Below are positions 30,982 through 39,812 of a stretch of 44,520 nt of DNA, piece by piece; positions within the stretch are counted from its first letter, which is position 1, and every line of letters begins with the position of its first letter. Source of the stretch: UBA2029 sp037447125. GTDB lineage: Bacteria; Chloroflexota; Anaerolineae; Aggregatilineales; Aggregatilineaceae. The notes under the pieces are model-generated. The model was given only the letters and a program-made list of their open reading frames with translations, was not told the DNA's origin and ran no database searches. The DNA is taken from assembly GCA_037447125.1 (NCBI GenBank), contig JBBIHG010000021.1, positions 1 to 44,520 of the forward strand, written 5' to 3'. A program made the translations under genes and the position numbers.

Positions 30982-32238
30982 ATGGCTGCTTCTACCGCTG
31001 AACCAATCCGGCTGCTGCACTTTGCCGACGTGCACATCGGCATGGAAAATTACGGGCGCACCGACCCGCAGACGGGCGTCTCGTCGCGCGTACGCGACTT
31101 CCTGCGCCGCCTCGATGAGATGGTGCGGTACGCCAGCGAGCACCAGGCGGACCTGGTCATCTTCGCCGGGGATGCCTTCAAGTCGCAAAGCCCCAACCCG
31201 ACCTTCCAGCGCGAGTTCGCCTTTCGCGTGCAAGACCTGGCCCGGCTGTGCCCGGTCGTGCTGCTGGTCGGCAACCACGACCTGCCAGCGGTTGAGGCGC
31301 GCGCCTCCAGCATCGAGATCTACGACACGCTGCAGGTGCCGAACACGATCCTGGGCCGCGAGTACGCCGCGCACACCGTCGAGACGCGGCGCGGCCCCGT
31401 GCTGGTCGCCACTGCGCCCTACCCGGTGCGCCACCACCTGCTGCGCGACATCCCCGTGCCGCCCAACAAGACCATCGCCGCGATTGATGACCTGGTGGCC
31501 GAGCAGCTTCACCTGCGGCTGAGTGCGCTCGCCGACGCGGCGGCGGCAGCGGGCGACGTGCCGCGCGTGCTGACCGGGCATTTCACCGTCGGCGGGGCGA
31601 CCTTCGGCAGCGAGCGCAGCGTGATGCTGGGCCGCGACGTGATGGTGCTGCTCAGCGCGCTGGACAAGCCGGCCTGGGACTACGTGGCGCTCGGCCACAT
31701 TCACAGGCACCAATGCCTGACGCTGGGCCGGACGAACGCGCCGCCCGTCGTCTACAGCGGCAGTTTGGAGCGCATTGACTTCGGCGAGGAAGACGACCAC
31801 AAGGGCTTCGTGTGGGTGGAGCTGGCACGGGGAGCCACGACCTGGAAATTCGTGCCGGTGAGCGCCCGCCCCTTCGTGACCCTGCGCGCCGACGTGCGCG
31901 GCAGCGGCGACCCGACGCGGGCCGTGCTGGACGCCATCAAGCGGGCCGATCTCGATGATGCGGTCGTGCGCGTTCAGATCACCGCCGACGCGGAGGCCGA
32001 GCCGCACCTGCTGGACAGCGAGATCTTCCAGGCGCTCAAGGACGCTGGGGCCAATCACGTCGCCGTCATCCAACGCCACGTCGAGCGACCGGCGCGCCTG
32101 CGCTTGGGCATCTCGCCCGAAGGGCTGACGCCGTATGAGCTATTGGAGCGCTACCTGATGCTCAAGGAGATCGCCCCGGAGCGCCACGACGCGCTGCTGG
32201 AGCGGGCCAGTGCGCTGTTTGCGGGGCCAGCGGAGTGA
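30982..32238 (+). CDS. sbcD: Exonuclease SbcD (Mre11-like)
   Basis: The 418-residue metallophosphoesterase has the Mre11/SbcD motifs in order: LLHFADVHIG, VIFAGDAF, LVGNHDLP, LTGHFTVGG and ALGHIHRH. It is the nuclease of the SbcCD complex that opens hairpins and trims DNA ends in the cytoplasm. Length is typical. sbcC follows 196 bases downstream, separated by repeats, so the usual tight sbcDC operon has been interrupted or stretched. The ATG is immediately preceded by repeat sequence and no strong ribosome site is visible. Confidence 0.92.
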   Translation: MAASTAEPIRLLHFADVHIGMENYGRTDPQTGVSSRVRDFLRRLDEMVRYASEHQADLVIFAGDAFKSQSPNPTFQREFAFRVQDLARLCPVVLLVGNHDLPAVEARASSIEIYDTLQVPNTILGREYAAHTVETRRGPVLVATAPYPVRHHLLRDIPVPPNKTIAAIDDLVAEQLHLRLSALADAAAAAGDVPRVLTGHFTVGGATFGSERSVMLGRDVMVLLSALDKPAWDYVALGHIHRHQCLTLGRTNAPPVVYSGSLERIDFGEEDDHKGFVWVELARGATTWKFVPVSARPFVTLRADVRGSGDPTRAVLDAIKRADLDDAVVRVQITADAEAEPHLLDSEIFQALKDAGANHVAVIQRHVERPARLRLGISPEGLTPYELLERYLMLKEIAPERHDALLERASALFAGPAE

Positions 32239-32247
32239 GGGCGGTCT

Positions 32248-32401
32248 ACCGCACCCCCGCTCGGCGCTAACGCGCCTCGCCGCGAGGCTGGGGGTAAGGT
32301 TCGTAGGGGAGAGTTTCTAAACCCTTCCCTAAAAGGGCGCAGCAGAGCAGCGCCCCTACGAAGGGTGTTGTGGTTGTAGGGGCGGCGCTCTGCTCCGCCC
32401 C
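32248..32401. repeat. Composite type A plus type B repeat between sbcD and sbcC
   Basis: Degenerate type A: ACCGCACCCCC (32248-32258) to GGGGGTAAGGT (32290-32300), with TCGGCGCTAACGCGCC inside. Two bases on, type B runs from CGTAGGGG (32302-32309) to CCCCTACG (32353-32360). It includes AGGGCGCAGCAGAGCAG and is nearly the same as 42456-42515. A third arm pair GGGGCGG/CCGCCCC lies at 32379-32401. Confidence 0.75.
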
Positions 32402-32434
32402 CTGCAACGGCATAGAAGCGAACGGTGATGAACG

Positions 32435-35005
32435 ATGCTTCCTAAACGACTGGAACTGCACAACTTCCTGGCCTATCGCCAGCCCGACCCGATCATCTTC
32501 GAGGGGATGCACTTGGCCTGCCTGTCCGGGTCAAACGGCGCCGGCAAGTCGTCGCTGCTAGACGCGATCACCTGGGCGTTGTGGGGCAAGGCCCGCGTGC
32601 GCTCCGACGACGACCTGATCCACCAGGGCCAGAGCGAGATGTTCGTCCAGTTGGACTTCGCCCAGGGCGACAACCTCTACCGTGTGGTGCGCCGCCGCCA
32701 GAAAGCCAAGAAGGCAGGGGCCGCCGGGCGCAGCACGCTCGACCTGTTCGCCTGGGACGAAGACCTGAGCCAGTGGGCGGCCATCACGGCCCCCTCGGTC
32801 AACGAGACGACCCGGCGCATCACCGAGCTGCTGCGCCTGGAATACGAGACCTTCGTCCATTCGGCCTTCCTGCAGCAGGGCCGCGCCGACGCCTTCACCG
32901 TCGCCGCGCCCGGCGAGCGCAAGCGCCTGCTGTCCGACATTCTGGGCCTCGACCAGTGGGAGCAGTACGAGGAGCGGACCAAAGAACGGCTGCGCGCGAT
33001 CAAGCACAACCTCGACCTCTTCACCATGCAGATTGACGAGATCGCCCGCCAGGAACTGGAGGAGCCGGCCTTGCGGCGCGACCTGGAACTGCGTGAGGGA
33101 GATTTCGCTGAGGCGGAGAAACGCCGCGTTGAGGCGGAGGCGCGCTATGCCGAGGTCGCCGGGGCGGAGGAGCAGATGGACGCGGCCAAAGCGCGCCTGG
33201 CTGCGGCGGAGCACCGCATCCGCCAGCGCGAGCACGACCTGGCCGAGATTGACGCCGAATTGACTCGCCTGCAAAAGCGGCTGGCCGCCCTGGAGTCTGT
33301 CGTCGAGGAGCGGGAATCCATCCAAGAGGGCTACCAGCGGCTGCAATCCGCCCGCGAGACCGACCAGGCGCTCGGCGAGAAATTGCAGGCAATGAGCGCC
33401 ATCAAAGACCGGCTGACCGAGGTCGAGGGCGCCATCCAGGCCCAGCGCGCCGGGTTGGAGGCGCAGGCCAGCGTGCACCGCGACCGCATCGCCAGGAATC
33501 AGCGCGCCGCCGCAGACCTGGAGGCGTTGCAAGCAGACCTGGCCGATGTCCAGGTGGAGATCGCCCGGCTGGAAGCCCAGGAAGCGAGTCGCGAGGCGCT
33601 GCGTCAGGAGTTGGCCGGGTTGATCGCGCTGAGCGCTGAACTGGGGGCTGACAACAAGACTCTGCGCAAGGAAATGGACGACCTCAGGGCGCGCCTCGAT
33701 CAGCTTGAGGCCGCCGGAGCGGTCTGCCCGCTGTGCGGCCAGCCACTCAGTGAGGAGCACCGGCAGACGGTGCTCGCCGAAGTGCAGGCCGAAGGCACCG
33801 CGCGCGGCGACCTCTACCGGGCCAATGTGGATCGCTTCAAGGGAATCGAGGCCGAGCGCAAGGCCCACGAAGCCGCCATCAAGACGCTCGACGCCGAGCT
33901 ACGCGACGTGCAGAAGTTGCGCGACCGCGCTGCCAAACTGGAAGCCAATGTCGAGACGGCCCGCTCCGCCGCCGAACTGCTGGGGACTGAACGCTCGGCG
34001 CTCGACGCGATTGAGGCGCAGCTTGCCGCCGGGGACTTTGCCCAGGAGCTACAGGCCCAGCGCGAGTCGATCCGCGCCGAGATCGACTCGCTCGGCTACG
34101 ACTCCGAGGCGCACAGCGCCATCCGCGGGACGGTCAGCACTCTGAGCGACTACGAGCAGCGTCAGCGCGAGCTTGATGCCGCCCTGCAAGAGGAGCCGGA
34201 GGTGCGAGACAGGCTGGAAGCCGCCGCCGCCCGCCGTGCCCGCTGGGAAGAGTCATTGGCCCAAGAGCGTGCAGAGGCCGCCGCTGCCCAGGCCGAGATC
34301 GAGGCATTGGGCGAGCGCGTCGAGGAGGCGCGCCGCCGCGAGGGGGAGATGCGCGAGTCCCGCGCCGCCGAGCAGCGCGCGCATGCGGCGGTCGTCCGTG
34401 CGCAGCAGGCGCTCGCCGCCCTGGAAAACGCGCGCCAGCGCAAAGCCGACCTGGAAAAGCGCCGCGATGAGCAGTTGGCCGAGCAGGGGCTGTACGAGGA
34501 ACTGCGCGACGCCTTCGGCAAGAACGGCGTCCCGGCGATGATCATTGAAGCAGTGATCCCGGAGCTGCAGGAGAGCGCCAACTACCTGCTGGCGCGCATG
34601 ACCGGGGGGCGAATGCACGTCCGCTTCGACACGCAGCGCGAGAAGAAGTCCGGCGGCGGCGTGATCGAAACGCTGGACATCCTGATCAGCGACGAACTGG
34701 GCACGCGCAACTACGACCTGTATTCGGGTGGCGAGGCGTTCCGCGTCAATTTCGCCATTCGCGTGGCGCTCAGCCAGATGCTCGCCCGGCGGGCTGGGGC
34801 GCAACTGCGCACCCTGTTCATTGACGAGGGCTTCGGCACGCAGGACGAGGACGGTCGGCAGCGGTTGGTCGAAGCGATTACCTCGATCCAGGATCAGTTC
34901 GACCTGGTGCTGGCCATCACCCACATTGACGAGTTGCGCGACGCCTTCCCGGTGCAGATCGCCGTGACCAAGACGCCCGACGGCAGCCGCGTCAGCGTGC
35001 GCTAA
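32435..35005 (+). CDS. sbcC: Exonuclease subunit SbcC (Rad50-like ATPase)
   Basis: The 856-residue SMC-like ATPase has Walker A GSNGAGKSS at about 32-40, long coiled coils from 190 to 700 rich in Ala, Glu and Arg, and a zinc hook CPLCGQPL (Cys431, Cys434) at the middle. After the second coil come DLYSGGEAFRVNFAIRVALSQ (ABC signature) and LRTLFIDEGFGTQDEDG (Walker B and D-loop). It dimerises through the hook and powers SbcD. It is somewhat short for the family because its coils are short. ATG 32435 is the only start that keeps the conserved N-terminus. Confidence 0.93.
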   Translation: MLPKRLELHNFLAYRQPDPIIFEGMHLACLSGSNGAGKSSLLDAITWALWGKARVRSDDDLIHQGQSEMFVQLDFAQGDNLYRVVRRRQKAKKAGAAGRSTLDLFAWDEDLSQWAAITAPSVNETTRRITELLRLEYETFVHSAFLQQGRADAFTVAAPGERKRLLSDILGLDQWEQYEERTKERLRAIKHNLDLFTMQIDEIARQELEEPALRRDLELREGDFAEAEKRRVEAEARYAEVAGAEEQMDAAKARLAAAEHRIRQREHDLAEIDAELTRLQKRLAALESVVEERESIQEGYQRLQSARETDQALGEKLQAMSAIKDRLTEVEGAIQAQRAGLEAQASVHRDRIARNQRAAADLEALQADLADVQVEIARLEAQEASREALRQELAGLIALSAELGADNKTLRKEMDDLRARLDQLEAAGAVCPLCGQPLSEEHRQTVLAEVQAEGTARGDLYRANVDRFKGIEAERKAHEAAIKTLDAELRDVQKLRDRAAKLEANVETARSAAELLGTERSALDAIEAQLAAGDFAQELQAQRESIRAEIDSLGYDSEAHSAIRGTVSTLSDYEQRQRELDAALQEEPEVRDRLEAAAARRARWEESLAQERAEAAAAQAEIEALGERVEEARRREGEMRESRAAEQRAHAAVVRAQQALAALENARQRKADLEKRRDEQLAEQGLYEELRDAFGKNGVPAMIIEAVIPELQESANYLLARMTGGRMHVRFDTQREKKSGGGVIETLDILISDELGTRNYDLYSGGEAFRVNFAIRVALSQMLARRAGAQLRTLFIDEGFGTQDEDGRQRLVEAITSIQDQFDLVLAITHIDELRDAFPVQIAVTKTPDGSRVSVR

Positions 35006-35027
35006 GAGAGATTTCGGCTCCGGTGGG

Positions 35028-35108
35028 AGCGTATGGCGATACGCCCCTACGGACCGCCCGCCGATCAAAGCGTTCCTGTAGGGGCGGGTTTCGAAACCCG
35101 CCCCTACA
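35028..35108. repeat. Type B repeats including a perfect 32-bp palindrome
   Basis: GCGTAT (35029-35034) GGCG ATACGC begins the block. From 35077 to 35108 the sequence is a perfect 32-bp palindrome centred on TTCGAA: TGTAGGGGCGGG on the left, CCCGCCCCTACA on the right. It ends 35 bases before the methyltransferase start. Confidence 0.85.
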
Positions 35109-35142
35109 AGGTGCGACAGAGCAGCGCCCCTGCGAGGAAGAC

Positions 35143-35859
35143 ATGCCCCTGTCGCTGGAGCAGCAGAACGCCTATCGCGCCCGCTATGCGCGGATGCGCC
35201 CCGGCTGGCGTCCGGCCACCGCCGTCTACGAGGCGCTGATCCGCGAGCGGCTGGCCCCGGGGATGCGCGTGCTCGACCTGGGCTGCGGGCGCGGCGGCGC
35301 GCTGGAACAGCTTGGGCCGGCGGTCGCCCATCCGCTCGGCCTCGACCCCGATCACCGCTCGCTGGCCGAGCACCGCCTGCCCGACCTGCCGCGCGCCGTC
35401 GCCCTGGCGGACGCCCTGCCGCTGCCCGCCGCCAGCGTAGACCTGGTGCTGGCCAGTTGGGTGCTCGAACACCTGCCCGATCCGGCGCGAGTCTTCGCGG
35501 AGGTGGCGCGCGCCCTGCGGCCCGGCGGTGCGTTCATCGCCCTGGCCCCTGGCGCGCGTAGCCCCGCTGCGCTGCTCAACCGGGCGCTGCGCCCACTGCA
35601 AGGCTGGCTGGTGCCACGCCTGTACGGGCGCGCGGAAGCGGATGCCTTTCCTGTGGTCTACCGCGCCAACACGCGCCGCCAGGTCGAGGCGCTGGCGCGG
35701 GGAGCGGAGTTGGCCCTGGATGCCTTCCGCGCCATCGAAGACCCGACGTACTTTGCCTTTCACCCGCTGGTTTTCCGCCTGAACGCAGCCCTGGCCCGCC
35801 ATGCGCCGCGCGCGCTGGCCGAGCACTTCGTCGCTGTGTGCGTCAAGCCGGGACGGTGA
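35143..35859 (+). CDS. Class I SAM-dependent methyltransferase
   Basis: The 238-residue protein has the class I fold: MRVLDLGCGRGGALEQL (motif I), LPRAVALADALPLPAASVDLVLASWVLEHLPDP (motifs III-IV of the Methyltransf_11 type) and LRPGGAFIALAPG. The substrate is not predictable. GCGAGGAAGAC supplies the ribosome site for ATG 35143; the longer frame from 35023 is repeat sequence. It follows the palindrome and precedes the tRNA-Cys promoter. Confidence 0.85.
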   Translation: MPLSLEQQNAYRARYARMRPGWRPATAVYEALIRERLAPGMRVLDLGCGRGGALEQLGPAVAHPLGLDPDHRSLAEHRLPDLPRAVALADALPLPAASVDLVLASWVLEHLPDPARVFAEVARALRPGGAFIALAPGARSPAALLNRALRPLQGWLVPRLYGRAEADAFPVVYRANTRRQVEALARGAELALDAFRAIEDPTYFAFHPLVFRLNAALARHAPRALAEHFVAVCVKPGR

Positions 35860-35957
35860 GGGACGATCCATTCTCCCGCAATGGCTGGAGTCTGCCCAGG
35901 AGGTGAGCCGCAGTCCTGGAGCCTCCTGACTGTCTGTTTGCCGGAATGTCACCGATC

Positions 35958-35986
35958 TTGTCAACAACCCGCTGTTTGGGTATACT
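35958..35986 (+). promoter_or_regulatory. Promoter of tRNA-Cys
   Basis: TTGTCA (35958-35963), 17-base spacer, TATACT (35981-35986), 21 bases upstream of the tRNA. Confidence 0.75.
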
Positions 35987-36007
35987 TTTTCTACCTGGGT
36001 ACCATCG

Positions 36008-36081
36008 GGCGACGTCGCCAAGTGGCAAGGCAAGGGTCTGCAAAACCCTCACCGTGGGTTCGATTCCCACCGTCGCCTCCA
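36008..36081 (+). tRNA. tRNA-Cys (anticodon GCA), CCA encoded
   Basis: Acceptor GGCGACG/CGTCGCC, D stem GCC/GGC, anticodon stem AGGGT/ACCCT enclosing CTGCAAA (anticodon GCA). The T arm is GTGGG-TTCGATT-CCCAC. The discriminator U36078 is typical of tRNA-Cys. CCA is encoded at 36079-36081. Confidence 0.95.
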
Positions 36082-36086
36082 CCCAC

Positions 36087-36113
36087 AAACGGGAGTCAGA
36101 ACGGCTCCCGTTT
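36087..36113 (+). terminator. Terminator of tRNA-Cys
   Basis: AAACGGGAG (36087-36095) is perfectly inverse to CTCCCGTTT (36105-36113). The T-run is short. Confidence 0.65.
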
Positions 36114-36161
36114 CGTATTGGCTGATCGCTGAAGGTCGGGCACTGAGCGCTGGACGCCGCC

Positions 36162-37529
36162 CTAGGCCTGCGCGCCCAACTGCTGGTAGAAGTAGGCCGC
36201 CGTCTTCATCCCGCGGTGGAAGTTGCTCAGGCTGAACTTCTCATTAGGGGCGTGCAGGTTGTCGTCGGGCAGGCCGAAGCCGAGCAACACCGCCGGCGTG
36301 CCCAGCGCCTTCTGGAAGGTGCTGATGATCGGGATCGAGCCGCCCTCGCGCACATAGACCGGCGCCGCCCCAAAGCCGAACTCGTAGGCGCGCGCTGCCG
36401 CCTGAATGTACGGCGACTCCGGGTCCACGACGGCCCAGTTGCCAGTGTGCAGCAGGCGCACTTCGCTGCGCACGGTGGGCGGGGTCAGCGCGGCGACCCG
36501 ATCCTGGACAAGGTGCAGAATCCTGAGCGGGTCCTGGTTGGGGACCAGCCGGCAGCTCACCTTGGCCAGCGCCGTGTCGGGCAGCACAGTTTTCGACCCC
36601 TCGCCCGTCCAGCCGCTGACCAGCCCGTTGACTTCCAACGTGGGGCGGATGCCCAGCCGTTCATGCAGCTCATACCCTGCTTCGCCCCAGGGGATAGTCA
36701 GGCCCGTCTCCCGTTCCAGCCGCTCCAGGGTGAAGGGCACCCTCGCCAGGGCCGCGCGTTGCTCGGCGCTCAGCTCGGTTACATCGTCGTAGAAGCCCGG
36801 CACTGCCACCCGCCCATCGCTGTCGTGCAGCGCCGCCAGAATCTCGGCCAGCGCCTGGGCCGGATTGTGCACAATGCCGCCGTATACCCCCGAGTGCAGG
36901 GCGTGCGACGGGCCGAATACTTCGATCTCCATGTAGGTCATGCCGCGCAGCCCGATCACGATCGAAGGGCGATCCGGGCCAAGGATATGTGTGTCGGAGA
37001 CGACGACGACATCGGCGGCGAGCAGATCGGTATGCGCCTCGACGAAGGCGTAGGCGTTGGTCGAGCCGCATTCTTCCTCGCCCTCGACCATGAACTTGAT
37101 GTTGACCGGCATCTGCCCGGTGGCCAGCAGGCTCTGCACCGCTTTCATCTGGGTGAAAGTCTGGCCCTTGTCGTCCGTGGCGCCGCGCGCGTAGAGTCTG
37201 CCATCGCGCACGACCGGCTCGAAGGGATCGCTGCGCCACTGCCTGCCAGGGTCATCCACCGGCTGCACGTCGTAATGGCCGTAGACGAGGACGGTCGGCG
37301 CGCCGGGCGCGCCCAGCCATTCGGCGTAGACAATCGGATGGCCGGGCGTCTCGAAGACCTCGGCGCGGGTCATGCCCATCAGCATGAAATGGGCGCGCAG
37401 CCAGTCCGCCGCATGGCGGACATCGCTTCTGTGCTCGGAGAGCGTGCTGATGCTGGGGATGCGCAGCCAGTCCTTGAGCTGCTCCAGGAAGGTATCCTGG
37501 TGGGCTTCGATATAGGCGTAGGGGTCCAT
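36162..37529 (-). CDS. M20-family dipeptidase/deacylase
   Basis: The 455-residue metallopeptidase has LVYGHYDVQPVDD (metal His and Asp), GATDDKGQ (bridging Asp), EGEEECGS (catalytic Glu pair) and a dimerisation domain with HSGVYGGIVHNPAQAL. It ends with NEKFSLSNFHRGMKTAAYF. This is the DapE/carnosinase-like dipeptidase subgroup, probably a cytoplasmic di- or tripeptidase with two metals. ATG 37529 has AAGGAG 5 bases before it; an in-frame GTG 3 bases upstream is too close to that site. Confidence 0.9.
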   Translation of the reverse strand: MDPYAYIEAHQDTFLEQLKDWLRIPSISTLSEHRSDVRHAADWLRAHFMLMGMTRAEVFETPGHPIVYAEWLGAPGAPTVLVYGHYDVQPVDDPGRQWRSDPFEPVVRDGRLYARGATDDKGQTFTQMKAVQSLLATGQMPVNIKFMVEGEEECGSTNAYAFVEAHTDLLAADVVVVSDTHILGPDRPSIVIGLRGMTYMEIEVFGPSHALHSGVYGGIVHNPAQALAEILAALHDSDGRVAVPGFYDDVTELSAEQRAALARVPFTLERLERETGLTIPWGEAGYELHERLGIRPTLEVNGLVSGWTGEGSKTVLPDTALAKVSCRLVPNQDPLRILHLVQDRVAALTPPTVRSEVRLLHTGNWAVVDPESPYIQAAARAYEFGFGAAPVYVREGGSIPIISTFQKALGTPAVLLGFGLPDDNLHAPNEKFSLSNFHRGMKTAAYFYQQLGAQA

Positions 37530-37697
37530 CACTGCTCCTTGGGGTGGTGAGTCCTGAGCGATGAGCCTGGGTTTGCGGAGCGCGGCGACTCCCGCCTCAC
37601 ACCTGCTGATTCACCGCCCGTGACTCAGTCCGTTCACAGTCCGCCGCCGATTATACCAGGGCGCGCGCGGCGGTGGGCAAAGCCCGGCGCGGGGTGC

Positions 37698-37703
37698 TAT
37701 AAT
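37698..37703 (+). promoter_or_regulatory. -10 box of the GAF-PP2C gene
   Basis: A perfect TATAAT in GTGCTATAATGCGG, 32 bases before ATG 37735. No clear -35 is seen 17 bases upstream. Confidence 0.55.
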
Positions 37704-37734
37704 GCGGGGCATTCCACGCTGCGAGGACGGTGTC

Positions 37735-39012
37735 ATGAGCGAGCCCTTAGCCATCCCGCCGGTGTCGGACCCCCAGCACCTGGCGATGCTCTACCAGATC
37801 ACGCGCGAGCTGAATTCCAGCCTGGACCTCGATGTGGTGCTGGAGAACGTCATGGATCGCGTGATCGAGGTCACGGGCGCGGAGCGCGGCTTCTTGATGT
37901 TGCACGATGAGGCGAGCGACGATCTGGAGTTCAAGGTCGCGCGCGGCATTGACCGTCAGGCCCTGGCCTCGCCCGAATTCCAGGTGAGCACGACCATCAT
38001 CCGCAAGGTGGTGCAGACGCGCCAGCCGCTGCTGACCGACAACGCTCAGTTCGACAAGCGTTTCACGCGCGGCGAGAGCATCATGATCCTGGGCCTGCGC
38101 TCGATCCTGTGCGTGCCCATCCTGGTGCGGGGGCGCATGATCGGCCTGGTCTATGTGGACAACCGGCTGCAAGCGGGCCTTTTCAACGAGGGGCACCGCG
38201 AGCTGCTGGCCGCGTTCGCCCTGCAGGCCGGCATCGCCATCGAGAACGCGCGGCTCTACCAGGTCGCCGTCGAGAAGGGGCGCATGGAAAAAGAGCTGCA
38301 AATGGCCCAGGACATCCAGCGCGGCCTGCTGCCCCATGCCCTGCCCACCCAGCCCGGCTACAACATCGCGGCGGACTGGCGTTCCGCGCGCGAAGTGGCG
38401 GGCGATTTTTACGACTACTTTCCGGTGGATGGCGACAGTCTGGGTGTGGTCATCGGCGACGTGTCCGACAAGGGCGCGCCGGCGGCCATCTTCATGGCGG
38501 TAGCGCGCAGTCTGATCCGGGGCGCGGTGCTGGCCACCGACACGCCCGAAGCCATGCTGCGCCACACGAACCTGACCCTGCTGCAAGACACCGAGTCTGG
38601 CATGTTCGTCACGGTCTACTACGTCATTCTGCACCCTGGGGGACGGATCACCGGTGTCAACGCCGGGCACAACTGCCCGCTGCTGGTGCGGAACGGGCAG
38701 GGGACACACGAGTTTCTGCCGCGCGGCGGGCGGCCGCTGGGCTGGTTCGAAGACCTGCCGGTGAGCGCTGCCACCTATCAGTTGGCGCCCGGCGATGTGC
38801 TGGTGCTCTACACTGATGGGCTGACCGAGGCCGAGAACGTGCGCGGCGAGCCGTTCGGCGAAGACCGGCTGGTGGACGTGGTGCGGCGCAGCGCCGGCCA
38901 AGCGGCGGCGGAAGTCAAAGCGCGGCTGATGGCCGCCGTTGAGACCTTCCGAGGCGCCGCGCCGCCTTTTGACGACACGACGCTGGTCGTCGTGCGCTAT
39001 ACCGGGACGTGA
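37735..39012 (+). CDS. GAF-domain PP2C/SpoIIE-type serine phosphatase
   Basis: The 425-residue protein has a GAF sensor domain at about 20-180 (MDRVIEVTGAERGFLMLHDE, RSILCVPILVRGRMIGLVYVDN), a short helical linker KGRMEKELQMAQDIQRGLLP, then the RsbU/SpoIIE PP2C domain (VAGDFYDYF, VVIGDVSDKGAPAAIFM, GGRITGVNAGHNCPLL, LVLYTDGLTEAENVRGEPFGEDRL). Metal-binding aspartates of the family are present. Such proteins dephosphorylate anti-sigma-factor antagonists, but none is encoded nearby. The GAGGA site and TATAAT lie directly upstream. The next gene begins 33 bases after its stop. Confidence 0.9.
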   Translation: MSEPLAIPPVSDPQHLAMLYQITRELNSSLDLDVVLENVMDRVIEVTGAERGFLMLHDEASDDLEFKVARGIDRQALASPEFQVSTTIIRKVVQTRQPLLTDNAQFDKRFTRGESIMILGLRSILCVPILVRGRMIGLVYVDNRLQAGLFNEGHRELLAAFALQAGIAIENARLYQVAVEKGRMEKELQMAQDIQRGLLPHALPTQPGYNIAADWRSAREVAGDFYDYFPVDGDSLGVVIGDVSDKGAPAAIFMAVARSLIRGAVLATDTPEAMLRHTNLTLLQDTESGMFVTVYYVILHPGGRITGVNAGHNCPLLVRNGQGTHEFLPRGGRPLGWFEDLPVSAATYQLAPGDVLVLYTDGLTEAENVRGEPFGEDRLVDVVRRSAGQAAAEVKARLMAAVETFRGAAPPFDDTTLVVVRYTGT

Positions 39013-39044
39013 TGCGCCAGCCCTATGCCGCAAGCGAGAAGCAC

Positions 39045-39812
39045 ATGGCCGAAGAACGACTGCAAAAACTGATCTCTCAGGCGGGCATCGCCTCGCGCCG
39101 CGCCGCCGAAGAGATGATCCGCCAGGGGCGCGTGTCCGTCAACGGCAAGCTCGCCCAGCTTGGCGACAAGGCCGACCTGGGGCGCGATGAGGTCAAGGTG
39201 GACGGCGTGGCCCTCAAGCCGCCGCAGTTCGCCTACTACCTGCTGTACAAGCCGCGCAACGTGGTCAGCAGCAACCGCCGCATGTTCAACGAACGGCGTC
39301 CCCTGGTGCGCGAGCTGATCCCGCACGAGGGGCACCTGTTCACCGTGGGGCGGCTCGACGCTGACAGCGAGGGGCTGATCCTGCTGACCAACGATGGCGG
39401 CCTGGCCGACCGGCTGATGCATCCCCGCTACGGCCACACCAAGACTTACCATGTGCTGGTTGTGGGGAAGCCGACGCCCAACAAGCTGGAAGTCTGGCGT
39501 AACGGCGTGGTGCTCGACGGCGAGCGCACAGCCCCGGCCAGGGTGCGCGTCCTGGAGGAGAGCGGCGGGGAGACGCTGCTCGAAGTCGTGATGCACGAGG
39601 GGCGCAAGCGCCAGATTCGCAACGTCGCCTCGCTGTTGGGCCATCCGGTCAAGCGCCTGATCCGCGTCAAGATTGACTTTCTGGAGATCGGTCACCTGCG
39701 GCCTGGCCAGTGGCGGACGTTGACGCCCAACGAAGTGCGCCGGCTCAAAGGGCGCCGCGCATCCTCACGCCGCCGCACCCCGCTTCGCCCACAGGGAGAT
39801 CGCCGGAGATGA
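39045..39812 (+). CDS. rluB: RsuA/RluB-family pseudouridine synthase
   Basis: The 255-residue protein has an S4 RNA-binding domain (EERLQKLISQAGIASRRAAEEMI) and a catalytic domain with GRLDADSEGLILLTNDG, the active-site Asp motif of the RluB/E/F and RsuA group, then VMHEGRKRQIRNV. It modifies uridine in rRNA; RluB (23S) is the usual sole member in such genomes. ATG 39045 is chosen because the S4 domain begins directly after it; ATG 39012, overlapping the previous stop, is possible. A basic tail (RRASSRRRTP) ends the protein. The stop overlaps the plsC start as ATGA. Confidence 0.88.
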   Translation: MAEERLQKLISQAGIASRRAAEEMIRQGRVSVNGKLAQLGDKADLGRDEVKVDGVALKPPQFAYYLLYKPRNVVSSNRRMFNERRPLVRELIPHEGHLFTVGRLDADSEGLILLTNDGGLADRLMHPRYGHTKTYHVLVVGKPTPNKLEVWRNGVVLDGERTAPARVRVLEESGGETLLEVVMHEGRKRQIRNVASLLGHPVKRLIRVKIDFLEIGHLRPGQWRTLTPNEVRRLKGRRASSRRRTPLRPQGDRRR

